This document shows, one piece after another, positions 33,292-42,039 of a stretch of DNA of 64,000 nucleotides. The first letter of the stretch is position 1. Every line of letters begins with the position of its first letter. Location: positions 558,001-622,000 of the forward strand of contig NZ_JBHRTA010000038.1 in NCBI RefSeq assembly GCF_042646065.1. The letters run 5' to 3'. Made by a program: the position numbers and the translations under genes. The stretch comes from Parapedobacter deserti. GTDB taxonomy: Bacteria; Bacteroidota; Bacteroidia; Sphingobacteriales; Sphingobacteriaceae. The notes beneath the pieces were generated by a model. The model did no database searches and had not been told where the DNA came from. It saw only the letters and a program-made list of their open reading frames with translations.

Positions 33292-34587
33292 ATGAAAGCA
33301 ACACCGACCATCGAGCAGGCAGATCAGGCCACTATCAAGCGGTTCCAGGAGGAAAAACTGCAGCAGCTTTTGCATTATCTTCAGGCACGATCAAGCTATT
33401 ACCGAAGCCTGTTCAAGAGACATGCGATTAATCCGGGGTCTATCCGGTTTCTGGAGGATCTGGAACAAATTCCGGTGACAACTAAAGCCGATTTACATCA
33501 AAGCAATCTGGAATTCCGCTGTATAGGCGGCGATAAGGTAGCCGATTATGTGACCACTTCCGGCACCTCCGGTGATCCGGTACTGCTGACGCTGAGCGAC
33601 AACGACCTGGATAGGCTGGCTTACAATGAAGCATTGTCTTACCAATACATCGGCTTGACGCCGGGGAACACCGTTCAGCTTACCACTACCATCGATAGGC
33701 GTTTTATGGCCGGGTTGGCCTATTTCCTTGGTGCGCGCAAGGCCGGTATCGGGATGGTCAGGGTGGGGTCGGGTGTGCCCGAACTGCAATGGGACACCAT
33801 CGCTCGCGTGCAACCGGATGCGATTGTGTGCGTGCCCTCTTTTCTGCTTAAAATGGTGGAATTTGCCGAGGCTAATGGAATCGATTATCAGCATTGCAGT
33901 GTGAGGAAGGCGCTATGCATCGGAGAGCCTTTGCGTAATCCTGATTTTTCGCTCAATACGTTGGCCTCCCGGATCCAACGCAAGTGGGACATCCAGCTGT
34001 TTTCAACCTATGCCTCCACCGAAATGGCAACCGCTTTTACCGAATGCGAGCATGGAATGGGAGGGCATCATCATCCGGAGCTCATCATCACCGAGTTTTT
34101 GGATGAGGACAATAACCCGGTTCGGGAGCGGCATCCCGGTGAACTGGTCGTCACGACCCTTGGTGTTGAGGGAATGCCCCTGCTGCGTTTCAAGACCGGA
34201 GATATCGTGCAGCCGCATTATGAACGGTGTGCGTGCGGCCGCACCACCATGCGGCTTGGGCCGGTTATCGGCCGTAAAAACCAAATGGTGAAATATAAAG
34301 GCACCACGCTATATCCACCGGCGATGTTCGACTTGTTGGACGATTTCGAGGAGGTGGTCAATTACGTGATTGAAATTTCTGCCGATGGGTTTGGGGAGGA
34401 CGAAATCACAGTGAAGGTAGGCGCTGAACAGGAATCGGAAGAACTGGTGCTAAAAGTTAAAGATCGGTTCAGGGCCAAGCTGCGGGTCAGTCCGCGCATT
34501 GTGTTTGCACCGATACCGGAAATCAACCGGATTAAGTTTCCTGAAAATTCGCGGAAGAGTGTCACGATCATTGACCGGCGGCAGTGA
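33292..34587 (+). CDS. PaaK-like adenylate-forming CoA ligase, probable 4-coumarate activation
   Basis: A 431-residue ANL-superfamily enzyme. The P-loop TTSGTSGDP is at residues 88-96, YASTE at 240-244, and the ribose-binding TGD at 302-304 is followed by CACGRTTMRLG, with the Cys pair seen in phenylacetate-CoA ligases. The C-terminal domain is complete. It should activate an aromatic acid as acyl-AMP, then load CoA or ACP. Lying in the flexirubin locus with a tyrosine ammonia-lyase, 4-coumarate is the likely substrate. The gene starts 64 bp after the NTN-hydrolase gene. Its last 20 bases overlap the convergent threonine-aldolase-family gene. Confidence 0.88.
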   Translation: MKATPTIEQADQATIKRFQEEKLQQLLHYLQARSSYYRSLFKRHAINPGSIRFLEDLEQIPVTTKADLHQSNLEFRCIGGDKVADYVTTSGTSGDPVLLTLSDNDLDRLAYNEALSYQYIGLTPGNTVQLTTTIDRRFMAGLAYFLGARKAGIGMVRVGSGVPELQWDTIARVQPDAIVCVPSFLLKMVEFAEANGIDYQHCSVRKALCIGEPLRNPDFSLNTLASRIQRKWDIQLFSTYASTEMATAFTECEHGMGGHHHPELIITEFLDEDNNPVRERHPGELVVTTLGVEGMPLLRFKTGDIVQPHYERCACGRTTMRLGPVIGRKNQMVKYKGTTLYPPAMFDLLDDFEEVVNYVIEISADGFGEDEITVKVGAEQESEELVLKVKDRFRAKLRVSPRIVFAPIPEINRIKFPENSRKSVTIIDRRQ

Positions 34588-35626
34588 GGTCCGTCAGATC
34601 CGCAATAAACTGTGTACATGCAGCTACAGGCGTTGCCCACGAGGTCACCAGACGGACTGCGGCATGCTGTCCGTCTACCTGCTGCCACGTGTGGAACAGG
34701 TATTTCGCCGCCAGCCTTGCAATTACCCGGTTGGGCAATACCGGAAATAGTTGGTTGGAACAGGGTGGCACAACGAATGGATAACCCAGTTTTTCGATGG
34801 CCCGCGCTATCCCCATGGCCCGCTCATTGGCGTCTGCGGCAAGTTTAACGATAAGGCCATCCTGGAATAGTTCCCGGAATTGCAATCCCAACACTCGGCC
34901 TTTGGCAAGCAATGCGCCATTTTGCTTGAGGTGATAGATAAATCCGTCTTTTAACCGGGGATGGGTAATCACAACCGCCTCGCCGAGCAGTCCGCCATTC
35001 TTCGTGCCACCAATAGTAAACACATCGGTCAGCTCAGCAATATCCGCAAGTGTGAGGTCGTTGCCGTCGACAGCGAGTGCCGAGGGAAGCCGCGCGCCGT
35101 CGAGAAAAAGATACCAGCCGTGGGTGCGGCAGAAATCGGACAACGCGGCTAGTTCGTGTTTATTATAGACGGTACCCAGTTCCGTAGTATTGGAGATATA
35201 AAGCATTTTCGGCTGTGTACTGCTCGGGTTGCCCACCTGACGCAGCAAGGGCGAAATCAGGGAAACGTCCAGCTTGCCGTCCGAGACAGGCACCACCTCC
35301 ACGCGGTGGCCGGAAGCCTCAACGGCTCCGGCCTCGTGGCCGTTGATATGTCCGGTCTGTGCGGATACGACCGACTCAAATGACCGCAACGCCGCTGAGA
35401 TGACAATCAAGTTGGCCTGTGTGCCGCCGGAGACGAAGTGAATATCAGCATTGCTGCCTGGCATCATTGCGGCGATGAGGTTTTTTGCCGCTATGGAATA
35501 GGCATCGTTGCCGTAACCGATCTGCTGGACCAAGGTCGTTTCCTGAAGTGCCCTCAGGATCGCCGGATGGCAGCCTTCACTGTAGTCGTCCCTGAATGAA
35601 AATTGATACTGGGTCATGTCTACCAT
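34568..35626 (-). CDS. Low-specificity threonine aldolase family (PLP beta-eliminating lyase)
   Basis: A 352-residue fold-type I PLP enzyme. FVSGGTQANL binds the cofactor phosphate, FLDGARLPSA (DGAR at 176-179) supplies the Asp, and the Schiff-base Lys209 is in IGGTKNGG. The usual reaction is cleavage of L-threonine or allo-threonine to glycine and acetaldehyde. A close alternative is a related lyase acting on a similar beta-hydroxy amino acid. It overlaps the wzi stop by 7 bases from the first ATG (35626), or follows it from ATG 35617. It therefore ends the exopolysaccharide operon, an odd place for amino-acid catabolism, and its 3' end overlaps the convergent ligase gene. Confidence 0.88.
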   Translation of the reverse strand: MVDMTQYQFSFRDDYSEGCHPAILRALQETTLVQQIGYGNDAYSIAAKNLIAAMMPGSNADIHFVSGGTQANLIVISAALRSFESVVSAQTGHINGHEAGAVEASGHRVEVVPVSDGKLDVSLISPLLRQVGNPSSTQPKMLYISNTTELGTVYNKHELAALSDFCRTHGWYLFLDGARLPSALAVDGNDLTLADIAELTDVFTIGGTKNGGLLGEAVVITHPRLKDGFIYHLKQNGALLAKGRVLGLQFRELFQDGLIVKLAADANERAMGIARAIEKLGYPFVVPPCSNQLFPVLPNRVIARLAAKYLFHTWQQVDGQHAAVRLVTSWATPVAACTQFIADLTDLTAAGQ

Positions 35627-37065
35627 CCGGCTCTAATCATGTTTGGCGATTCTCCAAAAACGTTGTATTTGATCCCGAGCAGTCCACCTACATTGTCATA
35701 AAACCCGCCAGCATCGACGGCTATCCCTGCAGATAACTGCAGGCCGGGTATGCGCTTCACATCCACTGCCACCTCATGCAATGTGTATGCCTGATTTCTG
35801 GGTGAACGGGTGATCACGTTATTATGCGTGCCGAAATTACGTGTGTAGGTGAGCATCGTTCTTCCGACGATGCCCGGTGCGTACCGGTGCAGCATGCCGA
35901 TATGGCCGCCGACGATGCGGTTGTTAATAAAATTCCGGTTGCCCATGTTTCCTGTATTGTCATGCCGCCAATTTACTGCATTGAATGGAAGGAAGTTGGA
36001 GCCGCGATACAGGTTGAGAAACAGCGGGGTTCCCACACTTCGGTAGTGATATTCCCAGCCTGTCGAATAGACGCCGTTGTTGTAATAGCTTTGTAATTCC
36101 CGATCTTGAAAACTTTCCATCTGTTTGGTGTAAATAAACTCAAACATGAGCCGGTCCAACCAACGGTGATTTTTCAGCATGACGTTGAGTCCGCCTACCC
36201 GGTCGATATTGCGTAGATCAATGCCCATGCCACTTTCAAATGGAACCTGGAAGTACATATGCCACAATACATCGTCGAATTCAAGGTCGCCGCCAAATTC
36301 CACAAGGCCGCGTTGGGCGCCTGCCCGGTTAGGCCGCCGACCGTCGGGTACGCTGCCATCGTTCGCTTCTTTCACAAATAATACGTCGAAAAACCCCTTC
36401 CAAGATCGGTCCAATACGAAGCGTCCCCGTTCGCCGCCCCATATGGCAAAATGCTGTACGCCGCCGTAAACCTTAAACGGTCCGTTGCCAAGTTTGGCAT
36501 AAAAGGTCTTTTCATGCAACCATGCCCGTTTCATCGACTGTTCTTCTCCCATCCAGCCATGGCTCATCAGCCCCTTGATCTGTAACCATCCGTTGGTGAA
36601 GGGAACAGGCGTGTATGTCGGCAGCGCGACGCCGACCTTGGGAATAGGCAACGCGTTGCCGCTTACGCCCAAGGAGCCGGTTGACAACAGCGGATCTATA
36701 TCGCCTAATCGTTCTTGGTAACGGCCACCGCGTAGTTCAAACGCACCATATCGGACTTTGAGGTATCCCTGCTGAATCACCACCCGGTTGAAGTGCTGAT
36801 TATTGACAATGTTGGCACCGTATTCTACGCGGATATCGCGCTTGCCGGTAGGAAACGCGTGCGAGTTGCGTGCTCCGATAAACGTTGCCAGATCCGCTCC
36901 TTCTTCGCTAAGCAATCCAAAGCGGTTGGATTCGATCCATAACGGCTGGAATGCTTTGGAAGCAAAAGAAGCCATGGTGCCGACTTGTATCTTCAGGGAA
37001 TCGATCTGCTGCGCATGAGCGAATGCCGTGAGGAGCAGGAAGATGAGACTAAGTTTGTTTCTCAT
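35620..37065 (-). CDS. Wzi-like capsule assembly outer-membrane protein
   Basis: A 481-residue protein with a cleavable signal peptide (LLLTAFAHAQQ, cut near residue 19). Many alternating hydrophobic strands end in an aromatic residue, consistent with an 18-strand barrel. Blocks such as GRYQERLGD and the regular IVGGHIGMLHRY segments match Bacteroidota Wzi/Caps_assemb_Wzi proteins. Wzi anchors capsular polysaccharide at the outer surface. Its presence suggests that some of the polymer stays cell-attached. The start overlaps the upstream transferase gene by 17 bases. Confidence 0.85.
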   Translation of the reverse strand: MRNKLSLIFLLLTAFAHAQQIDSLKIQVGTMASFASKAFQPLWIESNRFGLLSEEGADLATFIGARNSHAFPTGKRDIRVEYGANIVNNQHFNRVVIQQGYLKVRYGAFELRGGRYQERLGDIDPLLSTGSLGVSGNALPIPKVGVALPTYTPVPFTNGWLQIKGLMSHGWMGEEQSMKRAWLHEKTFYAKLGNGPFKVYGGVQHFAIWGGERGRFVLDRSWKGFFDVLFVKEANDGSVPDGRRPNRAGAQRGLVEFGGDLEFDDVLWHMYFQVPFESGMGIDLRNIDRVGGLNVMLKNHRWLDRLMFEFIYTKQMESFQDRELQSYYNNGVYSTGWEYHYRSVGTPLFLNLYRGSNFLPFNAVNWRHDNTGNMGNRNFINNRIVGGHIGMLHRYAPGIVGRTMLTYTRNFGTHNNVITRSPRNQAYTLHEVAVDVKRIPGLQLSAGIAVDAGGFYDNVGGLLGIKYNVFGESPNMIRAGW

Positions 37066-38293
37066 AGGTGATCAACGTTATCAGGTTCCGTTCAAATTCC
37101 TTCAACAATTGTTCTTTGCTCAAAAAGCGTTCCGCATATTGCCTTGCACGCACCCTGAATGGCGTGAGATCCATATGAAGCGCCTGCTGCAGGCCGGTTG
37201 TCAGCGCATTTACCGATTCCGGTTCAATCAATATACCCAATTCATGTTCGCTTATGACTTCGTGCAAAGATGTACCTTGGATGGCGGAAACTACCGGGCA
37301 TCCGCCCGCAGCCAGGATGCCCGTAAGCTTGCTTGGCATCACCAGGTCGGAAGCTGATTTTTTTTGCAGGACCAAATGCACATCGGCGGTGGCCAACAAG
37401 GCAGACAGCTTTTCATAAGGTTGCAGCGGATAGAACCGTACCTGCCGTAAGCCGGCTTGGGCTGCCAAAGCTTTCAGGCGATCACTGGCACCACCCGATC
37501 CACAAATAACGAAATGCACGTCTGTCCGGTCACTGAATTGCTTTGCGGCATCAATGATGATTTCCAGTCCTTGTTTTTCGCCCAGATTGCCAGCGTATAG
37601 CACAACTTTGTCATCCAGCGGTATGCCCCACTCGCTTCTCAACGAGCGCGATTTAGGCAGTAGGTTTATTGTTTTTTCGTCTACCCAGTTAGGAAACATG
37701 ATGTACTTCGTCTCGGGCACCCCTTTTGCAAGGATTTTCTTTTTCATTCCCAAGCTGATGGATGAAATTCGGTGGCTTTGGTGAAGGAGGTACCTTTCCG
37801 CCTTGAAAAGCACGTCGAGCAACCTCTTGTTGCCGATCATACCGAGTTCCTTAGCGGCGTCCACCTGCAGATCCTGAACGTGGGTTACCAGTTTTGCCCC
37901 TTTGAGTTTAGCGTAGAACGAAGCAAAAAAGCCAAGGTGGAACGGCGGGGTGATATTGATGACGACGTCGTATTTTTTCTTCAGCAGCAGACCAAGCCAC
38001 TTCGGGAACATACCGCCAAGAAACGAGAATTCATGCAGGATACGTTTTTTGGCACTCACTTCCCTGGGGACATACAGCGGTACGCGGTGCACGGTAACGC
38101 CGTCCACTTGTTCTGTAATCCATCCGGTCCCCTTGTAAGCATCATGAACCTTCCACTCCGGGTAATAGGGTTTGGCTGTGACGACCGCTACAGTATGCCC
38201 TTGGGCGGCAAGCCACTGGCTCATTTCGCCAGTATATTTGCCGATGCCCGTAAGCTCTGGGGAGTAATTTATGCCGAAGATGAGGATACGCAT
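37049..38293 (-). CDS. WcaI-like group 4 glycosyltransferase
   Basis: A 414-residue GT-B enzyme close to colanic-acid WcaI. It begins MRILIFGINYSPELTGIGKY, the WcaI hallmark, and has VVTAKPYYPEWKVHDAYKG. The C-terminal half has VVLYAGNLGEKQGLE and DLVMPSKLTGILAAGGCPV, which bind the nucleotide sugar. The enzyme adds one sugar, probably from a GDP- or UDP-donor, to the lipid-linked repeat unit at the cytoplasmic face of the inner membrane. Which sugar is not visible. The gene follows the GT2 gene by 7 bp. Confidence 0.9.
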   Translation of the reverse strand: MRILIFGINYSPELTGIGKYTGEMSQWLAAQGHTVAVVTAKPYYPEWKVHDAYKGTGWITEQVDGVTVHRVPLYVPREVSAKKRILHEFSFLGGMFPKWLGLLLKKKYDVVINITPPFHLGFFASFYAKLKGAKLVTHVQDLQVDAAKELGMIGNKRLLDVLFKAERYLLHQSHRISSISLGMKKKILAKGVPETKYIMFPNWVDEKTINLLPKSRSLRSEWGIPLDDKVVLYAGNLGEKQGLEIIIDAAKQFSDRTDVHFVICGSGGASDRLKALAAQAGLRQVRFYPLQPYEKLSALLATADVHLVLQKKSASDLVMPSKLTGILAAGGCPVVSAIQGTSLHEVISEHELGILIEPESVNALTTGLQQALHMDLTPFRVRARQYAERFLSKEQLLKEFERNLITLITYEKQT

Positions 38294-38300
38294 GTAGATA

Positions 38301-39122
38301 TCAGTCTGATTGTTCTTTTATTTTACAATAGATTTCGGTAAAATATGCCATTTTGAGAATTGCGAAGGCGAAGCCGCGTGCGCCGTCCAGAAAGCCACCC
38401 ATCAAAACAAAGCTACCAAGAAAAAATGCCGGTCCGATAAGTGGCGTACGCATCAACCGGTATTTAATGCGTTGTTTTGCTGTTAAACGGTAGTTGCTTG
38501 TCGACTTCATCATCCGGAGGTAGCGAGCGGCTTCCCAACTCGAATACGCATTGTGCTTGTTTATATAATGGGCAATGCCGCGGAAATCGCGGTGGTCGAT
38601 CTTTTCTTTGATCGTACCGATATCGCCGGTCAATATGGGATGCTCATGGATTTCCATATCAAGGTGGCTCCACTGTTGTTCGTCTATATACTCATATTCG
38701 CCAGCGCCGGTCCGGAACAAGGCCAGCTTTTTTAGCGGATACCCCCCTTTTAGTTTTTTCCCCATGAAATATATGGTGTAGTTTAACCAAAAGCCCACTT
38801 TGGTGGTATCCTTAAGTTTCCTCGCTGTTTCTTGTTTAAATTCAGGGGTGAGATATTCATCCGCATCGAGAAACAATACCCATGCCGTGGTGGGTGTGTG
38901 ATAACGCAGATACCAATTGCGTTTTTTGGGAAACCGTCCATTCCATTGAAAATCGATGAATGAAGCACCGAACCGTTCAGCGACGGCTTTGGTTCGATCG
39001 GTACTGCCCGAATCGACAATAACTACCTGTTGCGCAAAATCCTCACCGATTGCCTCAAGGCATCCAGGAAGGTTTTTTTGCTCATTCTTAACGGGAATAA
39101 CAATGGTCAGATCTAATTTCAT
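38301..39122 (-). CDS. Family 2 glycosyltransferase (WaaE/KdtX-like)
   Basis: A 273-residue GT-A enzyme. LTIVIPVKNEQKNLPGCLEAI forms the N-terminal strand-loop-helix, VVIVDSGSTDRT binds the nucleotide, and the metal-binding DxD is in VLFLDADEYL. YEYIDEQQWSHLDMEIHEH resembles the WaaE subgroup. A hydrophobic C-terminal segment (about 228-265) suggests membrane attachment. It transfers one sugar during repeat-unit assembly; donor and acceptor are unknown. It starts 22 bp after the acetyltransferase gene. Confidence 0.9.
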   Translation of the reverse strand: MKLDLTIVIPVKNEQKNLPGCLEAIGEDFAQQVVIVDSGSTDRTKAVAERFGASFIDFQWNGRFPKKRNWYLRYHTPTTAWVLFLDADEYLTPEFKQETARKLKDTTKVGFWLNYTIYFMGKKLKGGYPLKKLALFRTGAGEYEYIDEQQWSHLDMEIHEHPILTGDIGTIKEKIDHRDFRGIAHYINKHNAYSSWEAARYLRMMKSTSNYRLTAKQRIKYRLMRTPLIGPAFFLGSFVLMGGFLDGARGFAFAILKMAYFTEIYCKIKEQSD

Positions 39123-39144
39123 AGACGCTTTTTAGTCAAATTTT

Positions 39145-39690
39145 TTATTCCAATGTCCGTGGAGCCAACGGTCGGCACGGAAAACCCGAACACACGGTCC
39201 AAGGCAACGTATTTTTGGTAACTACCGACCGTGCTCCGACTACTGATCCTTCTGCGACGGTCACACCCGGATGAACAAACGCTTCAGCGGCAACCCACGC
39301 ATAGTCTTCGATCACTATCGGTTTGGCGATCAAAGGAAACCCTTTCTTGGTGTAATCGTGTGTTCCCGTGCATAGATATGCCCCTTGTGAAATGACTGCT
39401 CGCCTGCCGATAATAATCCTGCCTTGACTGTAAAGATTGGCACCGTTGGCTACGCCGCTTTCGTCGCCGATTTCAATATTCCACGGGGCCCAGACTTTGA
39501 CAGCAGGGTAAACGTGCACATCTTTCCCTATTTTGGCGCCAAACAGCCGGAGCAGGAGCGAACGCCATCCGTGCAGCGGGCGCGGGGAGTAGCGAAAGAA
39601 AAGAATATAGACCGCCCCCCAAACGGCCCTTGTTAAGCGGTTTTGCAAGGAGAAGGAAGGTCCAGTATGCGTATCGGTATTATATGCCAT
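39145..39690 (-). CDS. wcaF: WcaF-like O-acetyltransferase (left-handed beta-helix)
   Basis: A 181-residue hexapeptide-repeat acetyltransferase. Residues about 50-165 show the imperfect [LIV]GxxxX repeats (IGKDVHVYPAVKVW, IEIGDESGVANGANL, IIIGRRAVISQGAYL). The catalytic His lies in CTGTHDYTKKGFPLIAKP, matching the colanic-acid WcaF group. It would O-acetylate a sugar of the polymer using acetyl-CoA. A TTG start at 39696 is possible, but the ATG at 39688-39690 is preferred; the gene then overlaps its upstream neighbour by 11 bases. Confidence 0.9.
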   Translation of the reverse strand: MAYNTDTHTGPSFSLQNRLTRAVWGAVYILFFRYSPRPLHGWRSLLLRLFGAKIGKDVHVYPAVKVWAPWNIEIGDESGVANGANLYSQGRIIIGRRAVISQGAYLCTGTHDYTKKGFPLIAKPIVIEDYAWVAAEAFVHPGVTVAEGSVVGARSVVTKNTLPWTVCSGFPCRPLAPRTLE

Positions 39691-40864
39691 AATCAATTGA
39701 TTTCAATGTATTGAACAGTTTGCCTGCAGCTTTTCCGATATCGAATTTGGCTTCGAAAGTGTTCTTGGCGGCTAAGGCTGCATTTTCCTTATCGCGGCCT
39801 GTTGAGCTGAGCCACTGTCTCAACATTTCATACACGGCCTGTTGTGTGTCATCCGAAACGAGGCCGCCTCCGCCTTGAATGATTTCACGCCAGATGTTCA
39901 CTTTATTGGTTATGATTACAGGCTTTGCGCAGGCCATGGCTTCCACGATAGCGATGCCGAAATTCTCTTGATGGCTGGGCAAAATGAACGCCTCGCATCC
40001 ATACAGCGCTCCCCATTTAGCACCTCCGGTCAACATTCCCGCGAATACGATCTGGGAAGTTGATTGCGCAAGCGCTATCATTTGTTTTCCGAAAGCCGTA
40101 TCCAGTCCCGGGCCCGCGATGACCAGAACAGGAAGTGTACCCGCCTCATGAAGTAACTTCTGATAGGCTTTTATCAACATATCCACCCCTTTTTTTTCAT
40201 GAATCCTGCTCAGGAATAGCCAATAGGGCTGGTCAAATTTAACAGGACACACCGCGTGGAAGTCATGGGTCAGTGTGATGGAATAGGGGGGAGGGTTTTG
40301 TATCCCATAACCGATGTTTAGCTCTCGTTTGGGGCTGTAAAAAGCGAACGTCTCGCGGGCGAGCAGCAACTCTTGTTCGCAAGTAAACAACACACCATCG
40401 GCATTATTTACGGCGTGCTGTTCGAAAAGGCGCCAAAAAAGCCAATTCCGGATGGCTTTCAGCCGCCGGCCTGGAGATTTTTGAAAATAGGGATCAAGCA
40501 TGCCGTGAGGCATAATGAACAGTTTTGGCGCGGTGCCGTTGCGTGTTTTGTAAGCTTTTATCGCCTGATAGGTACCATAACTGTTGTACAGCCACAGACC
40601 GTGGATAATGACGGCATCAAAGCGGTGTAAATGAGCAAGCAGCCACCGCTTCAGCTCACTGCAATAAGCGTAGGGTCCTTTTGCCGGACCAATCGCATGG
40701 ACGATGAACGGGTCACTACCCAAGTATGGCGCATCAGGCGAATCAAAGCTGAGCACCTCATTGTGCACTCCTAATTGCTCCAGGACCGGAACGCTGTTGC
40801 GTATACCCTGACTTGGACCACCGTGGACGGGATTCATGCTACTGATGACGCGCAGTATTTTCAT
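39680..40864 (-). CDS. Group 4 glycosyltransferase
   Basis: A 394-residue GT-B enzyme. The N-terminal half starts ILRVISSMNPVHGGPSQGI, an acceptor-side Gly-rich loop. WLFLSRIHEKKGVDMLI and the EX7E motif in HQENFGIAIVEAMACAKPVI bind the donor nucleotide sugar. A second in-frame ATG at 40876 would add four residues; the internal ATG at 40862-40864 fits the family better. The gene start lies inside the 3' end of the upstream transferase gene (26-base overlap). It adds one residue to the repeat unit; specificity is not predictable. Confidence 0.9.
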   Translation of the reverse strand: MKILRVISSMNPVHGGPSQGIRNSVPVLEQLGVHNEVLSFDSPDAPYLGSDPFIVHAIGPAKGPYAYCSELKRWLLAHLHRFDAVIIHGLWLYNSYGTYQAIKAYKTRNGTAPKLFIMPHGMLDPYFQKSPGRRLKAIRNWLFWRLFEQHAVNNADGVLFTCEQELLLARETFAFYSPKRELNIGYGIQNPPPYSITLTHDFHAVCPVKFDQPYWLFLSRIHEKKGVDMLIKAYQKLLHEAGTLPVLVIAGPGLDTAFGKQMIALAQSTSQIVFAGMLTGGAKWGALYGCEAFILPSHQENFGIAIVEAMACAKPVIITNKVNIWREIIQGGGGLVSDDTQQAVYEMLRQWLSSTGRDKENAALAAKNTFEAKFDIGKAAGKLFNTLKSIDYGI

Positions 40865-42035
40865 GGCTATTTCCATTTTCTAAGATTCGTTTGTAAATGT
40901 TCTCGATGCTGTCCAATGCCTGATCGGCATCAAAGCGTCTGACATTTTGAAGGCCGCGGTCAACCACAGCCATCCGATTTGGCATATGGAGAAGATCTGC
41001 CAGGGCATGTGCAGCGGCGTCCGCCCATTGTTGCCTCTTTGTGTTACCCTCCATGGGCTTTTTGTCGATGTACACGGCGGCAGCTCCGCCTACCTCGTTC
41101 ATCGGGGCCTCGTTGGTGGTCATTACCGGACAACCGGACGCCATGGCTTCGATGATTGGCCAACCGAATCCCTCAGCCAGCGAAGGAAACAAAAAAGCGC
41201 TAGCCGCCGCATAGAAATCTTGGACATGCGAATCGTTCACCCCTGTGAGAAAAAAGATGTCTTGCTGGTATGCGGATTGACGATGCATGGTGTTAAGTTG
41301 CCGATCCGGTTGAGCCCCGATAAAAATCAATGGAAGCGGTATGTGATATAATCTTCGCCAAGCTGAGTAGATTTCAATGACGCCGGACCGGTTTTTATAC
41401 CATTGGTTGCCACCCACGTGCAACAAGAACCCTGATGAAAGATCAAGGTTAAATTTATTTGCTAGCGCGTCGCGGACAGGGGTACGGTCTGTTGCTGGAC
41501 GAAATTTCCGGGTCAATCCATTATAGACCACTTCGGACACATCCGGCTCGGAAGCAAGGAACCGATGGAGATCCATTCTGGTCTTCTTTGAAATAGAAAT
41601 AAAGTTTTTGCCTTTCCGGTAGCCTTGCCTGATATACGCTTGATAGATTTTTCCCGTCAAACCCGTTGGATTTTCCGGAATTTCTCCTGAAGCGCTACGC
41701 TGCGCCAAAAAATCGTGGCAATGAATAACGTGGGGGCAGTGCGCGGCATGCCGCACCCAAGGACCCAGCGCGTGATCGGTGAAGACGAACAACGTGTTCG
41801 GCTGGTCTTTCTTTAGTTGCTTTTTTACCCATAGGGGAAAGCGTACGTATTGATCGATATACCCCATCCATTTCTTGAGTGGCTTGGGAACGGGCAGGCG
41901 GTGACATACCGGCTTGGGTTGCCAAACTTGAACTTCATGACCACGTGCTTTCATACCAGCGACCAGCCAATTTGCATACCGGGGCATGCTTTGGGAAGGA
42001 ATAAAAGGCGGATGTGTAAAAAATACGATGTTCAT
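40839..42035 (-). CDS. Group 4 glycosyltransferase
   Basis: A 398-residue GT-B enzyme. The start MNIVFFTHPPFIPSQSMPRY gives the acceptor-domain loop. FLLHVGGNQWYKNRSGVIE (donor-domain strand) and PSLAEGFGWPIIEAMASGCPV, with the EX7E pair, are typical of family GT4. It shares only the general fold with the neighbouring transferases. It is 4 bp downstream of the polymerase gene. One glycosyl transfer in the repeat unit is expected. Confidence 0.9.
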   Translation of the reverse strand: MNIVFFTHPPFIPSQSMPRYANWLVAGMKARGHEVQVWQPKPVCHRLPVPKPLKKWMGYIDQYVRFPLWVKKQLKKDQPNTLFVFTDHALGPWVRHAAHCPHVIHCHDFLAQRSASGEIPENPTGLTGKIYQAYIRQGYRKGKNFISISKKTRMDLHRFLASEPDVSEVVYNGLTRKFRPATDRTPVRDALANKFNLDLSSGFLLHVGGNQWYKNRSGVIEIYSAWRRLYHIPLPLIFIGAQPDRQLNTMHRQSAYQQDIFFLTGVNDSHVQDFYAAASAFLFPSLAEGFGWPIIEAMASGCPVMTTNEAPMNEVGGAAAVYIDKKPMEGNTKRQQWADAAAHALADLLHMPNRMAVVDRGLQNVRRFDADQALDSIENIYKRILENGNSHENTARHQ

Positions 42036-42039
42036 GGAG

